Of a DNA stretch of 64,000 nt, positions 35,569-44,557 are shown one piece after another (the stretch's first letter is position 1; every line of letters begins with the position of its first letter). This stretch comes from Actimicrobium sp047621345 (lineage in GTDB: Bacteria > Pseudomonadota > Gammaproteobacteria > Burkholderiales > Burkholderiaceae_D): positions 39,017 to 103,016 of the forward strand of contig JBLHLW010000004.1 of NCBI GenBank assembly GCA_047621345.1, written 5' to 3'. The notes beneath the pieces were generated by a model that saw only the letters and a program-made list of their open reading frames with translations, ran no database searches and had not been told where the DNA came from. Made by a program: the position numbers and the translations under genes.

Positions 35569-36068
35569 GACGGTTTCCCGGTCTCGGTCAAGCTGATGCT
35601 GGCACGATCGATATCGAGTTCGGTCTTCAGGTAAAGCCGCTCCGGATACGGTTGCGCCCACATATCGGCTTCGATTGCGAACATGATCTTGTTGGCACCA
35701 CCATCGGCGGCCAGCACCTTGACCGAGACCGACGAACGGATCAGCCGCGGTTCGTAATCCCAGATCGCCTGGCGGATGCTGCGCTCTAATTCGGCGATCT
35801 TCATGTTGGCGATCGACGCACCGGAGATATCCGGAATGCCGTAATTAATGACGGAGTTGGCGACATGCGCCAAACCATACCGGCTACTCACTGAAAACAG
35901 GTTGGTGGTGTTGAGCAGCCAGGCAAGGTCGCGCAGCACACCTTCGCGCAAGGTACGCACCGACATCACTCGCCGCTCGCGTGACTCGACCAGCTTGTCT
36001 GGCTCATCGTCGGTCAACCGGTCTAGCAACGACGGTTGCAGTCGTTCGCGCGGAGCCAGCTCAGCCAT
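35565..36068 (-). CDS. tssE: T6SS baseplate protein TssE (gp25-like)
   Basis: A 167-residue gp25/lysozyme-like baseplate protein: SLLDRLTDDEPD, VRTLREGVLRDLAWLLNTTN, ANSVINYGIPDISGA and IRQAIWDYEPRLI. It initiates sheath polymerisation on the baseplate. The ATG at 36068 overlaps the tagJ stop by 8 bases, and its own stop overlaps tssF by 4. Confidence 0.95.
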   Translation of the reverse strand: MAELAPRERLQPSLLDRLTDDEPDKLVESRERRVMSVRTLREGVLRDLAWLLNTTNLFSVSSRYGLAHVANSVINYGIPDISGASIANMKIAELERSIRQAIWDYEPRLIRSSVSVKVLAADGGANKIMFAIEADMWAQPYPERLYLKTELDIDRASISLTETGKPS

Positions 36069-36909
36069 GATTGGCGCTTGAGGTGTCGTCGATGACGGCA
36101 TTGTCGAGAGCCTCGCCGGGATCGTCATCAGGCGAGTCGAGTTCAATCAGGCGAATGTCCATCAGCGCATAGTCGGCTGCTTCGGTGGCGAACATGCGCT
36201 GGCCGAGACCGCGACCGGCGCCCTCGCCCACCCATTCGGTGCGACGCGCCAGCCGCAATGCGTCATCGCTACTGCTGGCGGTATCGTTGTAGCGGGTCGG
36301 GATCAGGCCGACGGTGCTGGCACCGTTGGTCCACGTGAACGACGCGGCTGTCCATACCGCGTCGCGCAGGTCGGTCGGCGCATCAATCTCGATACGGCGG
36401 ATGCGACAGAACGGAATCCAGAAGTAGCGGCCATTGATAATCGCTTCGATGACAGGTCCGAGGCGCTGATCGGCATCGGCCAGCCACGCAAACGGCGTGC
36501 CGTCGATGTTGCCAGCAATGACAGGCGCGGCATCGAATGCCTGCGCACGGAGGTCGGCCGCGCGCTGCGGATCGGTCGCATCAAATTGCAAGGCAGTGAT
36601 CAGCTGCGCCAGCCACGGCTGCGGCTGGCCAAAAATCAACGGTGCGCGTTTACCGGCAAAAATCTCTTCGCGCAATGCTTCGCACTGAATCGCTTCGCGG
36701 TAAGTCTGCACCATTGGCAACGTCGCCGCATCAAGTTCACCAGCCACATTGAGCTGGGTCAGCGCGCGCGGCCATTGGCCGAGCACGGAAAGCAACTGAA
36801 ATAGAAAGGTACGTAATTTTGCGCTGGAAGGATCTTTGCGTATCTGGTCCTGCAGGGCGGTGAGCGCCGCAACAGGATCACCTTCACGGACAAGCTGTTC
36901 TGCAAACAT
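36061..36909 (-). CDS. tagJ: T6SS accessory protein TagJ (ImpE)
   Basis: A 282-residue ImpE-family protein. A TPR-like N-terminal half (AEQLVREGDPVAALTALQDQ, LRTFLFQLLSVLGQWPRAL) is followed by the ImpE domain (FAWLADADQRLGPVIEAIIN, GRYFWIPFCRIRRIEIDAP). In Pseudomonas TagJ binds the N-terminus of TssB and modulates ClpV recruitment. The ATG at 36909 has GGAG 7 bases upstream. Confidence 0.93.
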   Translation of the reverse strand: MFAEQLVREGDPVAALTALQDQIRKDPSSAKLRTFLFQLLSVLGQWPRALTQLNVAGELDAATLPMVQTYREAIQCEALREEIFAGKRAPLIFGQPQPWLAQLITALQFDATDPQRAADLRAQAFDAAPVIAGNIDGTPFAWLADADQRLGPVIEAIINGRYFWIPFCRIRRIEIDAPTDLRDAVWTAASFTWTNGASTVGLIPTRYNDTASSSDDALRLARRTEWVGEGAGRGLGQRMFATEAADYALMDIRLIELDSPDDDPGEALDNAVIDDTSSANHG

Positions 36910-37015
36910 ACTGAGACTCCAGACCGCAGAAAAACACGGCGACCAACTGCATTGAGTGAGGGGTACTGCAACGCCAACCGGCAAGCCTGCACCAGTTGGC
37001 GTGTCGTCGACAACC

Positions 37016-37507
37016 TTACCAGGCCACGTTTTCGGCGATATTCCACTTGAATGGCTTGACCGCATCCATGCTGCCGTCGACCTTCTGTGGCGTGTAGCCG
37101 AAGTTGACTTTCGCAAAATTGAGCGTGACGTTTTCCGTCAGGCGATCTTCGCCGCCGCTGCCGCCGGTCGAGACCGATGTGACCAGTACTTCTTCCATCG
37201 TGATTTCAATGTAGGTGTTCTGCCCCGCACCGGCCTTGCGCACCAGCAGTTTGCACTTCTCGATGTGGGTGCCTTTGGCCAATGCAACCATCAGCGCATT
37301 CGAGGCGCTGTCGACGTACTTGGTAAATGACAAGTCCTGAAAGTTGGCCTTGCCAGCACCGCCGCCGCCGCCCATATGGGTGGTGCCCGATTGACTCATG
37401 CCCCAACTCCAGGCCAGCACATCGATATCCTTGGCCTTGGCTTGGACAGAGTCACGCGTTTCGCCGGGGATGGTGCTGCCCATGTTCATGAACATATCTA
37501 ATGCCAT
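37016..37507 (-). CDS. hcp: T6SS inner-tube protein Hcp (TssD)
   Basis: A 163-residue Hcp: ALDMFMNMGSTIPGETRDS, IDVLAWSWGMSQSG, DLSFTKYVDSASNALMVALA and the C-terminal FAKVNFGYTPQKVDG. It forms the hexameric rings of the expelled tube and is itself secreted. A glycine-rich loop (GGGGGAG) is present. About 98 bases separate it from tssC, so extra mRNA processing or a separate promoter is possible. Confidence 0.97.
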   Translation of the reverse strand: MALDMFMNMGSTIPGETRDSVQAKAKDIDVLAWSWGMSQSGTTHMGGGGGAGKANFQDLSFTKYVDSASNALMVALAKGTHIEKCKLLVRKAGAGQNTYIEITMEEVLVTSVSTGGSGGEDRLTENVTLNFAKVNFGYTPQKVDGSMDAVKPFKWNIAENVAW

Positions 37508-37604
37508 TTTGATTCTCCAATAAATGTCGATCTTGTCGACGAGGTTTGAAATGCCGCGAAAAACGAACGGACGCTAATGCAATCCGTCGTACTGAATCTC
37601 ACCA

Positions 37605-39092
37605 TCAGCCCTTTGCCGAGGGCAGCTTCGACACCAGGCGCAATGACACAGTCAAGCCTTCAAGCTGATAGTGCGGACGCAAATAGAACTTCGACGTGTA
37701 GTAACCCGGATTGCCCTCAACTTCCTCAATCACGACCTCGGCCGCCGCCAGCGGCTTTTGCGCTTTCGTCGATTCGCTGGAATTGACCGGATCGCCATCG
37801 ACGTATTGCATGATCCATTTGCTCAGCCAGCGCTGCATGTCGTCGCGTTCCTTGAACGAGCCGATCTTGTCGCGCACGATGCACTTAAGGTAATGCGCAA
37901 AACGGCAAGTCGCGAACAGGTACGGCAGACGTGCCGCCAAATTGGCATTGGCAGTCGCATCCGGATCATCGTATTCAGCCGGCTTGTGCAACGACTGCGC
38001 ACCGATGAAGGCAGCAAAGTCGGTGTTCTTCTTGTGCACCAGCGGCATGAAACCGTTGGCTGCCAGCTCGGCTTCGCGCCTATCCGAAATCGCGATTTCG
38101 GTCGGGCATTGCATCGCTACACCACCGTCATCGGTTGGGAAAGAATGGACCGGCAAGCCTTCGACCGCACCGCCAGATTCGATCCCGCGGATGCGCGAGC
38201 ACCAGCCGTATTCCTTGAACGAGCGGTTGATGTTGACAGCCATCGCGTAGGCCGCATTGGCCCAGGTGTAGCTCTTGCTGCCGGCGGCGCTGGTGTCTTC
38301 TTCGAAATCGAATTCCTCGACCGGATCGGTCTTGGCACCGTACGGCTGGCGCGCCAGAAAGCGTGGCATCGCCAAACCGACGTACCGCGAATCCTCGGAC
38401 TCGCGGAACGAGCGCCAGGCAGCGTGTTCCGGAGTCTGGAAAATTTTGGTCAAATCACGCGGGTTGGCCAGTTCCTGCCATGAATCCATCAGCAGTACCG
38501 ACGGCGCGGCAGCCGCGATGAACGGGGCATGGGCAGCAGCGGCGACCTTGGCCATTGAAGTCAACAATTCGACATCGGGTGCGCTGTTGTCGAAGTAGTA
38601 GTCGGCCACGATGGAGCCGAATGGCTCGCCGCCGAACTGGCCAAATTCTTCTTCGTACATTTTCTTGAAGATCGGGCTCTGGTCCCAAGCGGTTCCCTTG
38701 AACTTCTTGAGCGTCTTGCCCAGGTCGTTCTTCGAGATATTCATCACACGAATCTTCAGCGATTCGTCGCTCTCGGTATTGTTGACCAGATGATGCAAGC
38801 CACGCCACGCGCCTTCGACCGCCTGAAACTGCTCGGTATGCATGATCAGATTGATTTGCTCGGTCAACTTCTTGTCGAGCGCGGCGATCAGGCTGGAAAT
38901 TGTCGCCAGCACGTCGCCTGAAATCAGGTTGGTACCAGCCAGTGCTTGCTCGGCGAGTGTGCGCACGGCGACTTCAACCGATTCTTTAGCCTTGTCCGAT
39001 TGTGGTTTGAATTCTTTCTGGAGCAGGCTGCTGAAATCGCTCATTTCGAGCGTGCCAGTGGCCTGCTGCAGTTCTTCGTTGGATTGTGCCAT
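37605..39092 (-). CDS. tssC: T6SS contractile sheath large subunit TssC
   Basis: A 495-residue sheath protein. Conserved parts include FQAVEGAWRGLHHLVNNTES, FKKMYEEEFGQFGGEPFG, FAAFIGAQSLHKPAEYDD, CRFAHYLKCIVRDKIGSF and the C-terminal FYLRPHYQLEGLTVSLRLVS. It pairs with TssB to form the contractile tail sheath. Forty bases lie between tssB and this gene. Confidence 0.97.
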   Translation of the reverse strand: MAQSNEELQQATGTLEMSDFSSLLQKEFKPQSDKAKESVEVAVRTLAEQALAGTNLISGDVLATISSLIAALDKKLTEQINLIMHTEQFQAVEGAWRGLHHLVNNTESDESLKIRVMNISKNDLGKTLKKFKGTAWDQSPIFKKMYEEEFGQFGGEPFGSIVADYYFDNSAPDVELLTSMAKVAAAAHAPFIAAAAPSVLLMDSWQELANPRDLTKIFQTPEHAAWRSFRESEDSRYVGLAMPRFLARQPYGAKTDPVEEFDFEEDTSAAGSKSYTWANAAYAMAVNINRSFKEYGWCSRIRGIESGGAVEGLPVHSFPTDDGGVAMQCPTEIAISDRREAELAANGFMPLVHKKNTDFAAFIGAQSLHKPAEYDDPDATANANLAARLPYLFATCRFAHYLKCIVRDKIGSFKERDDMQRWLSKWIMQYVDGDPVNSSESTKAQKPLAAAEVVIEEVEGNPGYYTSKFYLRPHYQLEGLTVSLRLVSKLPSAKG

Positions 39093-39132
39093 CGTGATAT
39101 CTCCGGAGATGTGTGGACGCTTGCTGCTGCGA

Positions 39133-39633
39133 TTACTCTTGCGGCTTCGGTGCCGACGTCAACGCCTGCATCAGGGCCGGCTCGGCCAGCAATTTGGCGA
39201 TCAGTTCTTCGGCGCCGGTCTTGCCATCCATATAAGTCATCAGGTTTGACAACTGGCCACGGGCTTCGAGCAATTTGTTGAGCGAATCGACCTTGCGGGC
39301 AATCGCGGCAGGGGTGAAGTCATCCATGTTTTCGAACGTCAGGTCGACTGCCATATTGCCTTCACCAGTCAGCGTATTGGGCACCTGAACGGCAACGCGC
39401 GGCTTCATGGCTTTGAGACGCTCGTCAAAATTATCGACGTCGATTTCCAGAAATTTGCGCTCGGCGACCGGTGCCAGCGGGTCTTTTGGCTGACCCGACA
39501 AGTCAGCCAGCACACCCATGACGAACGGCAACTGGACTTTTTTCTCGGCGCCATAGACTTCGACGTCATATTCAATCTGCACACGCGGTGCCCGGTTGCG
39601 TGCGATGAACTTCTGGCTACTTTCTTTGCCCAC
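39133..39633 (-). CDS. tssB: T6SS contractile sheath small subunit TssB
   Basis: A 166-residue sheath protein: SSQKFIARNRAPRVQIEYDV, LPFVMGVLADLSGQPKDPLA, FLEIDVDNFDERLKAMKPRV and FTPAAIARKVDSLNKLLEAR. Length and motifs match the family. It precedes tssC as usual. Confidence 0.97.
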   Translation of the reverse strand: MGKESSQKFIARNRAPRVQIEYDVEVYGAEKKVQLPFVMGVLADLSGQPKDPLAPVAERKFLEIDVDNFDERLKAMKPRVAVQVPNTLTGEGNMAVDLTFENMDDFTPAAIARKVDSLNKLLEARGQLSNLMTYMDGKTGAEELIAKLLAEPALMQALTSAPKPQE

Positions 39634-39673
39634 GATGTAATCCTCCGTAATTGAAAAGTACTGTCAGTTCGCT

Positions 39674-40732
39674 TTAATAGGAAGAGTCTTCTTCCGGCTT
39701 CACTCCGCTGATCACCGATAGCTGCGACATTCCGTCGGGCGCCAGGTCCTGCATGATTTCGAAAAAGTTTTTAGGGACCAGACGCTTGGCCCGCTCGAGC
39801 AACAGCGGCACCGGGCTTGATGGCTCGTTGCGCGCGTAATAACCGCAGATTTTGTCGAGCATGCGTAAGACGTCTTCGCGGCTGGCGACCTCGCCACTGA
39901 TGGCGGCAGCGCGCGGACCGGACGACACTGCCGAACCGGTTTGCTGATCGGTGCCAACGACAACGGCATCGACATCGACGGCCGAGACGGCGTCGCCGCC
40001 AGCACCAGCCAGCAGGTCGCGTGCCCGCCCCAGCATGCGAGTCAGCATGTCAAGATTGAGCGCCTGTGAACTCCCGACCTGACGTACCAGCAGCGTTTCA
40101 ATATTGCGGGTGCTATCAAACGCGGCACGCATCGCATCGGCTGCACTGATCAATTGCGCGGCTTCGACATCGCGAAGCGCCGCTTCGATCGATGCCATGC
40201 CCAGCTTGGTCTGGCCTTCAGGTACCGTGAGTTCACCACTGGCAATTTCAAGGTCGCGCACGCTGATCGGTCCCAGTCCCGGCAACACGATAAAGGTTGC
40301 CTCCCTGACTTCCCGCAAGACAGTCACGCCATCATTGAGGATCGCCAGCGAATTAATGCGCAGCATCGGGTCAAGGTCATCATCGGGATCAAGCTGCGGA
40401 TGGACGCTGTCCCAGCGCTCATCGAGCAGGCGCTCGATCAGATGGAGACAGTCGGCCAGTGCCGGCATGCCATGCAAGGCCAGCAAGGCACGTAGCAACG
40501 GCACGATGACACGCAGATCGCGGCTACGTTCGAGCAGGCTGGTCGCGAGACGCTTGACGACTTTCCAGTCGGGGGGAACTGCGGGAGTAATGGAGTCGCC
40601 ATACTGGACTTCTGGCTTGCCGAGCACGGCTTGTTCAAGTTCGAGGAATGCCGGGTCATATTCCAGATTGAGGCCGCAAGGCGCATCCGTGTCAACATCC
40701 AGAAGCAAAGCATCAACATCGATAACGCGCAT
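39674..40732 (-). CDS. tssA: T6SS cap/assembly protein TssA (ImpA)
   Basis: A 352-residue ImpA-N domain protein: CGLNLEYDPAFLELEQAVLG, PDWKVVKRLATSLLERSRDL and WDSVHPQLDPDDDLDPMLRI. A C-terminal part carries YYARNEPSSPVPLLLERAKR. TssA coordinates sheath and tube polymerisation. The ATG at 40732 is preferred because AGAGGG lies 6 bases upstream; another in-frame ATG is at 40747. It is the first gene of the core block and follows a -24/-12 promoter. Confidence 0.94.
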   Translation of the reverse strand: MRVIDVDALLLDVDTDAPCGLNLEYDPAFLELEQAVLGKPEVQYGDSITPAVPPDWKVVKRLATSLLERSRDLRVIVPLLRALLALHGMPALADCLHLIERLLDERWDSVHPQLDPDDDLDPMLRINSLAILNDGVTVLREVREATFIVLPGLGPISVRDLEIASGELTVPEGQTKLGMASIEAALRDVEAAQLISAADAMRAAFDSTRNIETLLVRQVGSSQALNLDMLTRMLGRARDLLAGAGGDAVSAVDVDAVVVGTDQQTGSAVSSGPRAAAISGEVASREDVLRMLDKICGYYARNEPSSPVPLLLERAKRLVPKNFFEIMQDLAPDGMSQLSVISGVKPEEDSSY

Positions 40733-41119
40733 AACAGTCCCTCTCATATTGCCCGCCTGAGGCGGATCATTTTTTTTATTGCACAGGAGGTGCCACTTCA
40801 GAGAGGCAATCAAAATATCTTCAACGCCACTAATATTGCCTAATCGACCACGATTCTAACCTTGAAAAAATTGTAATTGAATATTTATTTGTCTTTTATT
40901 TAACATTTAATCTCCAATTAAATATCACCAACAATAAATTTGTGTTAATAAAAAAACACTTTAAGTATTCAAAATGCTGATCACACAAGCCCCCAGGCCT
41001 CCCACTACGATTGTTCCTGACACTAGGACGCGCGCTTGCACGATAATCTGCGCACCCCGCAGCAAGTCGGAATGCCTCAGCAGCCCACAAGCTCCACCCA
41101 ACGCAACGAAGGACAGGCA
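40733..41119. other. AT-rich divergent control region between tssA and the unknown gene at 41.1 kb
   Basis: About 390 bases with no gene. The tssA-proximal part holds the sigma-54-type site; the middle (40850-40970) is a run of A/T-rich sequence with several AAATATTTA-like tracts that could bind an enhancer protein or IHF. No clear promoter was found for the rightward gene. Confidence 0.6.
40780..40795 (-). promoter_or_regulatory. Sigma-54 (-24/-12) promoter of the tssA block
   Basis: On the minus strand TGGCACCTCCTGTGCA matches the RpoN consensus (TGGCAC, 5 bases, then TTGCA) at nearly all positions, with GG and GC at the required distance. Transcription would start about 12 bases downstream (near 40769), leaving a leader of about 37 bases before the tssA start codon. 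Sigma-54 control of T6SS genes is well known; an enhancer-binding regulator gene is not in this window. Confidence 0.7.
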
Positions 41120-41848
41120 ATGACGATCACAGAACTCCCGTTTCGGGCCACCACCGCACAAGCGAGTCACTGGATGGCACAAAAGACGGGCGTGCTCTGG
41201 GACTTGCCACGCCTGCTCGAAAACGGTTTGATTCCTTATGTCTGGCTGGATTACGATGCCAGCCAGCCGGCGCTGTTCGGCGACGCCAACGGCGGTTACC
41301 CGGCGCCGATTTTTTTCGAAGACGACACACGTAGATTGGCTGCTGGCAGCACGGACGTGTTGATCACGATCACAAAAGACGTCTACCGGATCGTTGCGCA
41401 GTTGCCGCCACCGGGTATTCGCCGGGAACTGCATGAACTGCGCTTTCTGAAGAAGGATCTGGAACGCCTTGCCGGCAAACTCGAACGTGCGGCTGCAGCG
41501 GCCCTGTTACCGCCACCTGAACCTGCGACCATCGCGGGTGCGCAGGAATCGCAAGCCGGCATCAGCAAGGATCAGGTGCTGATGGCCTTTGCCAGCTTGA
41601 TGAAAATCAATCTGGAACAGGCGCTCGACGGTGCCGGTGGCATCTTTGGCGACGAAGGCGCACGCGTCAAAGCCAGTACCAAAAAATCAAAGAAGAATGC
41701 GGTGTGGAATCCGGTTACGCTGGCATTGGGATTGAACGATGCGTATCGGGTGCCGATGCCGCAATTGAAGCGGGCGTTTGGCAGTCATGATTTTTTGCGG
41801 GAGTGGGAAGGGGATTGGAAGGAGACGTTGGTGTTGCTAGGCAAATAA
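41120..41848 (+). CDS. Unrecognised 242-residue protein beside the T6SS
   Basis: Not recognised. A soluble protein in three parts: an N-terminal domain (about 1-105; ASHWMAQKTGVLWDLPRLLE, YVWLDYDASQPALFG), a short coiled-coil-like basic helix (RELHELRFLKKDLERLAGKL), and a C-terminal part with a Lys-rich linker (KASTKKSKKNA) and VWNPVTLALGLNDAYRVPMP. The C-terminal segment reads like a DNA-binding or host-regulator module. The ATG at 41120 has AAGGA 6 bases before it. It diverges from tssA; a regulatory link is inference. Confidence 0.75.
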   Translation: MTITELPFRATTAQASHWMAQKTGVLWDLPRLLENGLIPYVWLDYDASQPALFGDANGGYPAPIFFEDDTRRLAAGSTDVLITITKDVYRIVAQLPPPGIRRELHELRFLKKDLERLAGKLERAAAAALLPPPEPATIAGAQESQAGISKDQVLMAFASLMKINLEQALDGAGGIFGDEGARVKASTKKSKKNAVWNPVTLALGLNDAYRVPMPQLKRAFGSHDFLREWEGDWKETLVLLGK

Positions 41849-42230
41849 AAGGCTGCCTGATCAGATTGCGCAAGGGCATGGAGCAAACCAGATCGCCGCA
41901 ATGAGGTACTAGAAACAATACGGATGATTACCTGTGGCACACCCCCCCCTAAAAGATGTACAGCGATCAAGTTTCTGGCGAAGAAACGATGATAATCGTC
42001 ATTTGCACCGCTTATTCGATAAACTGAAGTATGCCAAAGCGCACAGCAAGGCGAAGGTCGCGCATGTGTTTCCTGCTGTGATATTCGCAGCATATATGGC
42101 AAGACTATACCGAAAAAGATAACGTTACTATTTAATTTTTTCAGCCTGTCCAATTTAACTTACGGATAGGTTTTTCATTTAATTATAATTCTCATATAAA
42201 AATATAATTCGAATAAGCTAATTATAAACC
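41849..42230. other. Transition interval from GC-rich to AT-rich DNA, with a possible transposase scar
   Basis: About 380 bases without a convincing gene. The base composition falls sharply near 42100. A stretch at about 41960-42120, read on the plus strand, gives RHLHRLFDKLKYAKAHSKAK followed by VAHVF, loosely like the region before the end of IS5-family transposases. It has no full ORF or inverted repeats and would be only a scar. Confidence 0.3.
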
Positions 42231-43049
42231 ATGAAATCTAAGACCCTAACAGATACTCAAATATCCGAATTTATCACCCATCTAAATGAGCATGGGTACT
42301 GTATTATCAAAAACTTGTTATCCGATGACAATGCTCAAAAACTCAATTCAATAGCTGACTTTTTGTTTAATGAAGTGAGTAAAGGGCAAACAACTACGCC
42401 TCCGGTTGGTAGACAAAAAACAATTGCAAACGACCCCATCGTAAATAACGCAATTAACTACAATGACGATTTATTAAATTTATGTACTTCGGACGACTAT
42501 TTATCGATTTATAAATATTTTTTAAATGACCCATACTATCAATTGATTGATGATGAATATCCTAATTTTATCCTCGCACAATGCAACCTTCGAAAAGGAG
42601 CCTCCGCTCTTGATTATCACGTCGATGTGAGAATGAATGTTAAAGGACTACAATCTTGGTCAATGCAAGGAATCATTGCATTTGACGAAAGAGGATCAAA
42701 TAATGGAGGGCTAAATGTAATTCCAGGAAGTCATCTCTTAGATTACTTCCCGAGTTCAAATATTGATAAAAGCAATGAAATAAAAATCAATCTTGCACGT
42801 GGTGATATGGTTATTTTTTTTAGTAGTTTATTTCATTCAACAACATCAGTTGCCGAGGGGTTTCATCCTGCGTGGGGATTTTTATTGACATATCGCTGCT
42901 GGTGGTGCAAACCCCAATTCGACTTTGTAAGAATGCTCTCAGAGACAAGAAAATCACGGCTTAGCAATTTACAAAAAACACTTATTGGATGCCATTCATT
43001 GCCGTCAAACGATCCAAAAAGCACGCCCTCTGCAAGAACTGGCTATTAA
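42231..43049 (+). CDS. Phytanoyl-CoA dioxygenase (PhyH)-family enzyme
   Basis: A 272-residue Fe(II)/2-oxoglutarate oxygenase-like protein. The iron ligands are readable as His130-x-Asp132 (ALDYHVDVRMN) and His202 (SSLFHSTTS); the oxoglutarate-binding Arg probably lies in AWGFLLTYR. GGLNVIPGSHLL is a typical motif before the second strand set. The DNA is AT-rich, unlike the T6SS genes next door, which suggests transfer. Substrate unknown; PhyH enzymes in glycan loci may hydroxylate an acyl or sugar group. It is set 338 bases before the aminotransferase gene and may have its own promoter. Confidence 0.85.
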   Translation: MKSKTLTDTQISEFITHLNEHGYCIIKNLLSDDNAQKLNSIADFLFNEVSKGQTTTPPVGRQKTIANDPIVNNAINYNDDLLNLCTSDDYLSIYKYFLNDPYYQLIDDEYPNFILAQCNLRKGASALDYHVDVRMNVKGLQSWSMQGIIAFDERGSNNGGLNVIPGSHLLDYFPSSNIDKSNEIKINLARGDMVIFFSSLFHSTTSVAEGFHPAWGFLLTYRCWWCKPQFDFVRMLSETRKSRLSNLQKTLIGCHSLPSNDPKSTPSARTGY

Positions 43050-43387
43050 AATAGTGAGACGAGTTAGGCGCCCGATCTGGCAGGGCGCCCATGTCTGAAC
43101 ACTCATTGCTGTAAGTACTATTCAAAAACAAAGCATCAACCAGATTTCACCCCTCGGAATCGCATCATTGAAGCCCAGAAAAGGGTGCATTAAGACAGGC
43201 TTTTCGACATTTCAAAATTATGTCAAACGTCCTAAGATTCAAATAGCAAAGAGATACTGTACGTTCCCAATTGGCATAATATTGACGCGGCGAGCTCCGA
43301 TTCGGCATCGCGGATGAACTGGCTAAGCACTCTATGCGACTCTGCTGTCCGCGACTTTTATAGCAAGTAAAACAACGAAAGGCCGGT
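43050..43387. other. Intergenic region with a GC-rich hairpin
   Basis: About 340 bases with no gene. A strong inverted repeat GGCGCCC (43067-43073) and GGGCGCC (43083-43089) lies 18 bases after the first PhyH gene and may end its transcript, though no U-run follows. The remainder should contain the promoter of the six-gene run starting with the aminotransferase, but no clear match was found. Confidence 0.5.
43067..43089 (+). terminator. Hairpin after the first PhyH gene
   Basis: A 7-base perfect GC-rich stem (GGCGCCC/GGGCGCC) with a 9-base loop just downstream of the stop codon. There is no following T-run, so it may be a weak or factor-assisted terminator or a processing stop. Confidence 0.4.
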
Positions 43388-44500
43388 GTGAATACTCTAA
43401 AAAAAATTTACGTTACTGAACCGCACCTCCCTCCCCTTGCCGAATTTATCCCCTATTTGCAAGAAATATGGGACAGCAAAATTCTCACGAATGGCGGCCA
43501 ATTCCACCAGCAATTGGAAACCGAGTTGTGCAAATATCTTGGCGTAGAACATCTGGCACTTTTTACAAACGGTACGATCGGATTGATTACTGCGCTACAA
43601 GCTCTGCGCATCACTGGCGAGGTTATTACCACCCCCTACTCCTTTGTCGCCACCGCACATTCCCTACTCTGGAACGGCATTAAACCGGTATTTGTCGATA
43701 TTCATCCGCAGACATTAAACCTTGATCCGGCAAAGATTGAAGCAGCAATTACCCCTCAAACTACCGCCATCATGCCTGTGCATTGCTATGGGCATCCTTG
43801 TGATGTCGATGCCATCCAACGCATTGCCGATAATTACAATCTGAAAGTCATTTACGATGCAGCGCATGCCTTCGGGGTCAAACGTCATTGCGGCAGCGTA
43901 CTAAAACACGGTGACTTATCCGTCTTGAGTTTTCACGCCACCAAAGTATTCAATACCTTTGAGGGCGGCGCCATCATTTGTCCCGATGCAAAAACAAAAG
44001 TGCGCATTGACCACCTGAAAAATTTTGGCTTTGTCAACGAAACAACAGTTGTCGCACCTGGCATCAACGGAAAGATGAGTGAAATCAATGCGGCATTTGG
44101 GCTGCTGCAGTTAAAAGGGATCGATGCGGCTTTGGCTCGACGCGCAGAAATAGATACCTTATATCGACAATATTTACCAGAAATCAACGGTATTCGATTA
44201 CTGGGAGACGGTGGAGAAAACACTTCTAATCACGCCTATTTCCCAATAATGGTTGACGCGGAATATCCTCTGAGTCGGGATGGTCTTTATCAAAAACTAC
44301 GCGATGCGAATATCTTCTCCAGACGTTATTTTTATCCGTTGATTTCAGATTTCCCTATGTACCGCGGCTTCCCGACTGCCAATCCAGCAAACCTACCCGT
44401 CGCAACGGAAGCATCACGCAAGGTGCTGTGCTTGCCAATCTTTCCAACATTGACAACGAATGACGTTATCAGGATAGTAGATTGCATTCGGAACGTCTGA
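43388..44500 (+). CDS. DegT/DnrJ/EryC1-family sugar aminotransferase (VioA-like)
   Basis: A 370-residue PLP enzyme. PLP contacts are present: NGTIGLITALQAL near the N-terminus, Asp157 in VIYDAAHAFGVK, and the Schiff-base Lys186 in LSFHATKVFNTFEGGAI. The C-terminal half ISRRYFYPL-type pattern (NIFSRRYFYPLISDFPMY) also fits. Such enzymes place an amino group on a nucleotide 4-keto or 3-keto sugar; VioA makes dTDP-4-amino-4,6-dideoxyglucose for flagellin glycans in some pseudomonads. The start is a GTG with GAAAGG upstream. No sugar-nucleotide dehydratase gene is in the window, so the precursor must come from elsewhere. Confidence 0.9.
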   Translation: MNTLKKIYVTEPHLPPLAEFIPYLQEIWDSKILTNGGQFHQQLETELCKYLGVEHLALFTNGTIGLITALQALRITGEVITTPYSFVATAHSLLWNGIKPVFVDIHPQTLNLDPAKIEAAITPQTTAIMPVHCYGHPCDVDAIQRIADNYNLKVIYDAAHAFGVKRHCGSVLKHGDLSVLSFHATKVFNTFEGGAIICPDAKTKVRIDHLKNFGFVNETTVVAPGINGKMSEINAAFGLLQLKGIDAALARRAEIDTLYRQYLPEINGIRLLGDGGENTSNHAYFPIMVDAEYPLSRDGLYQKLRDANIFSRRYFYPLISDFPMYRGFPTANPANLPVATEASRKVLCLPIFPTLTTNDVIRIVDCIRNV

Positions 44501-44557
44501 TTAATACTAGCTGCTTAAAAATAACTCAACGAATATATTTTAAAGAGCAAACAATTC

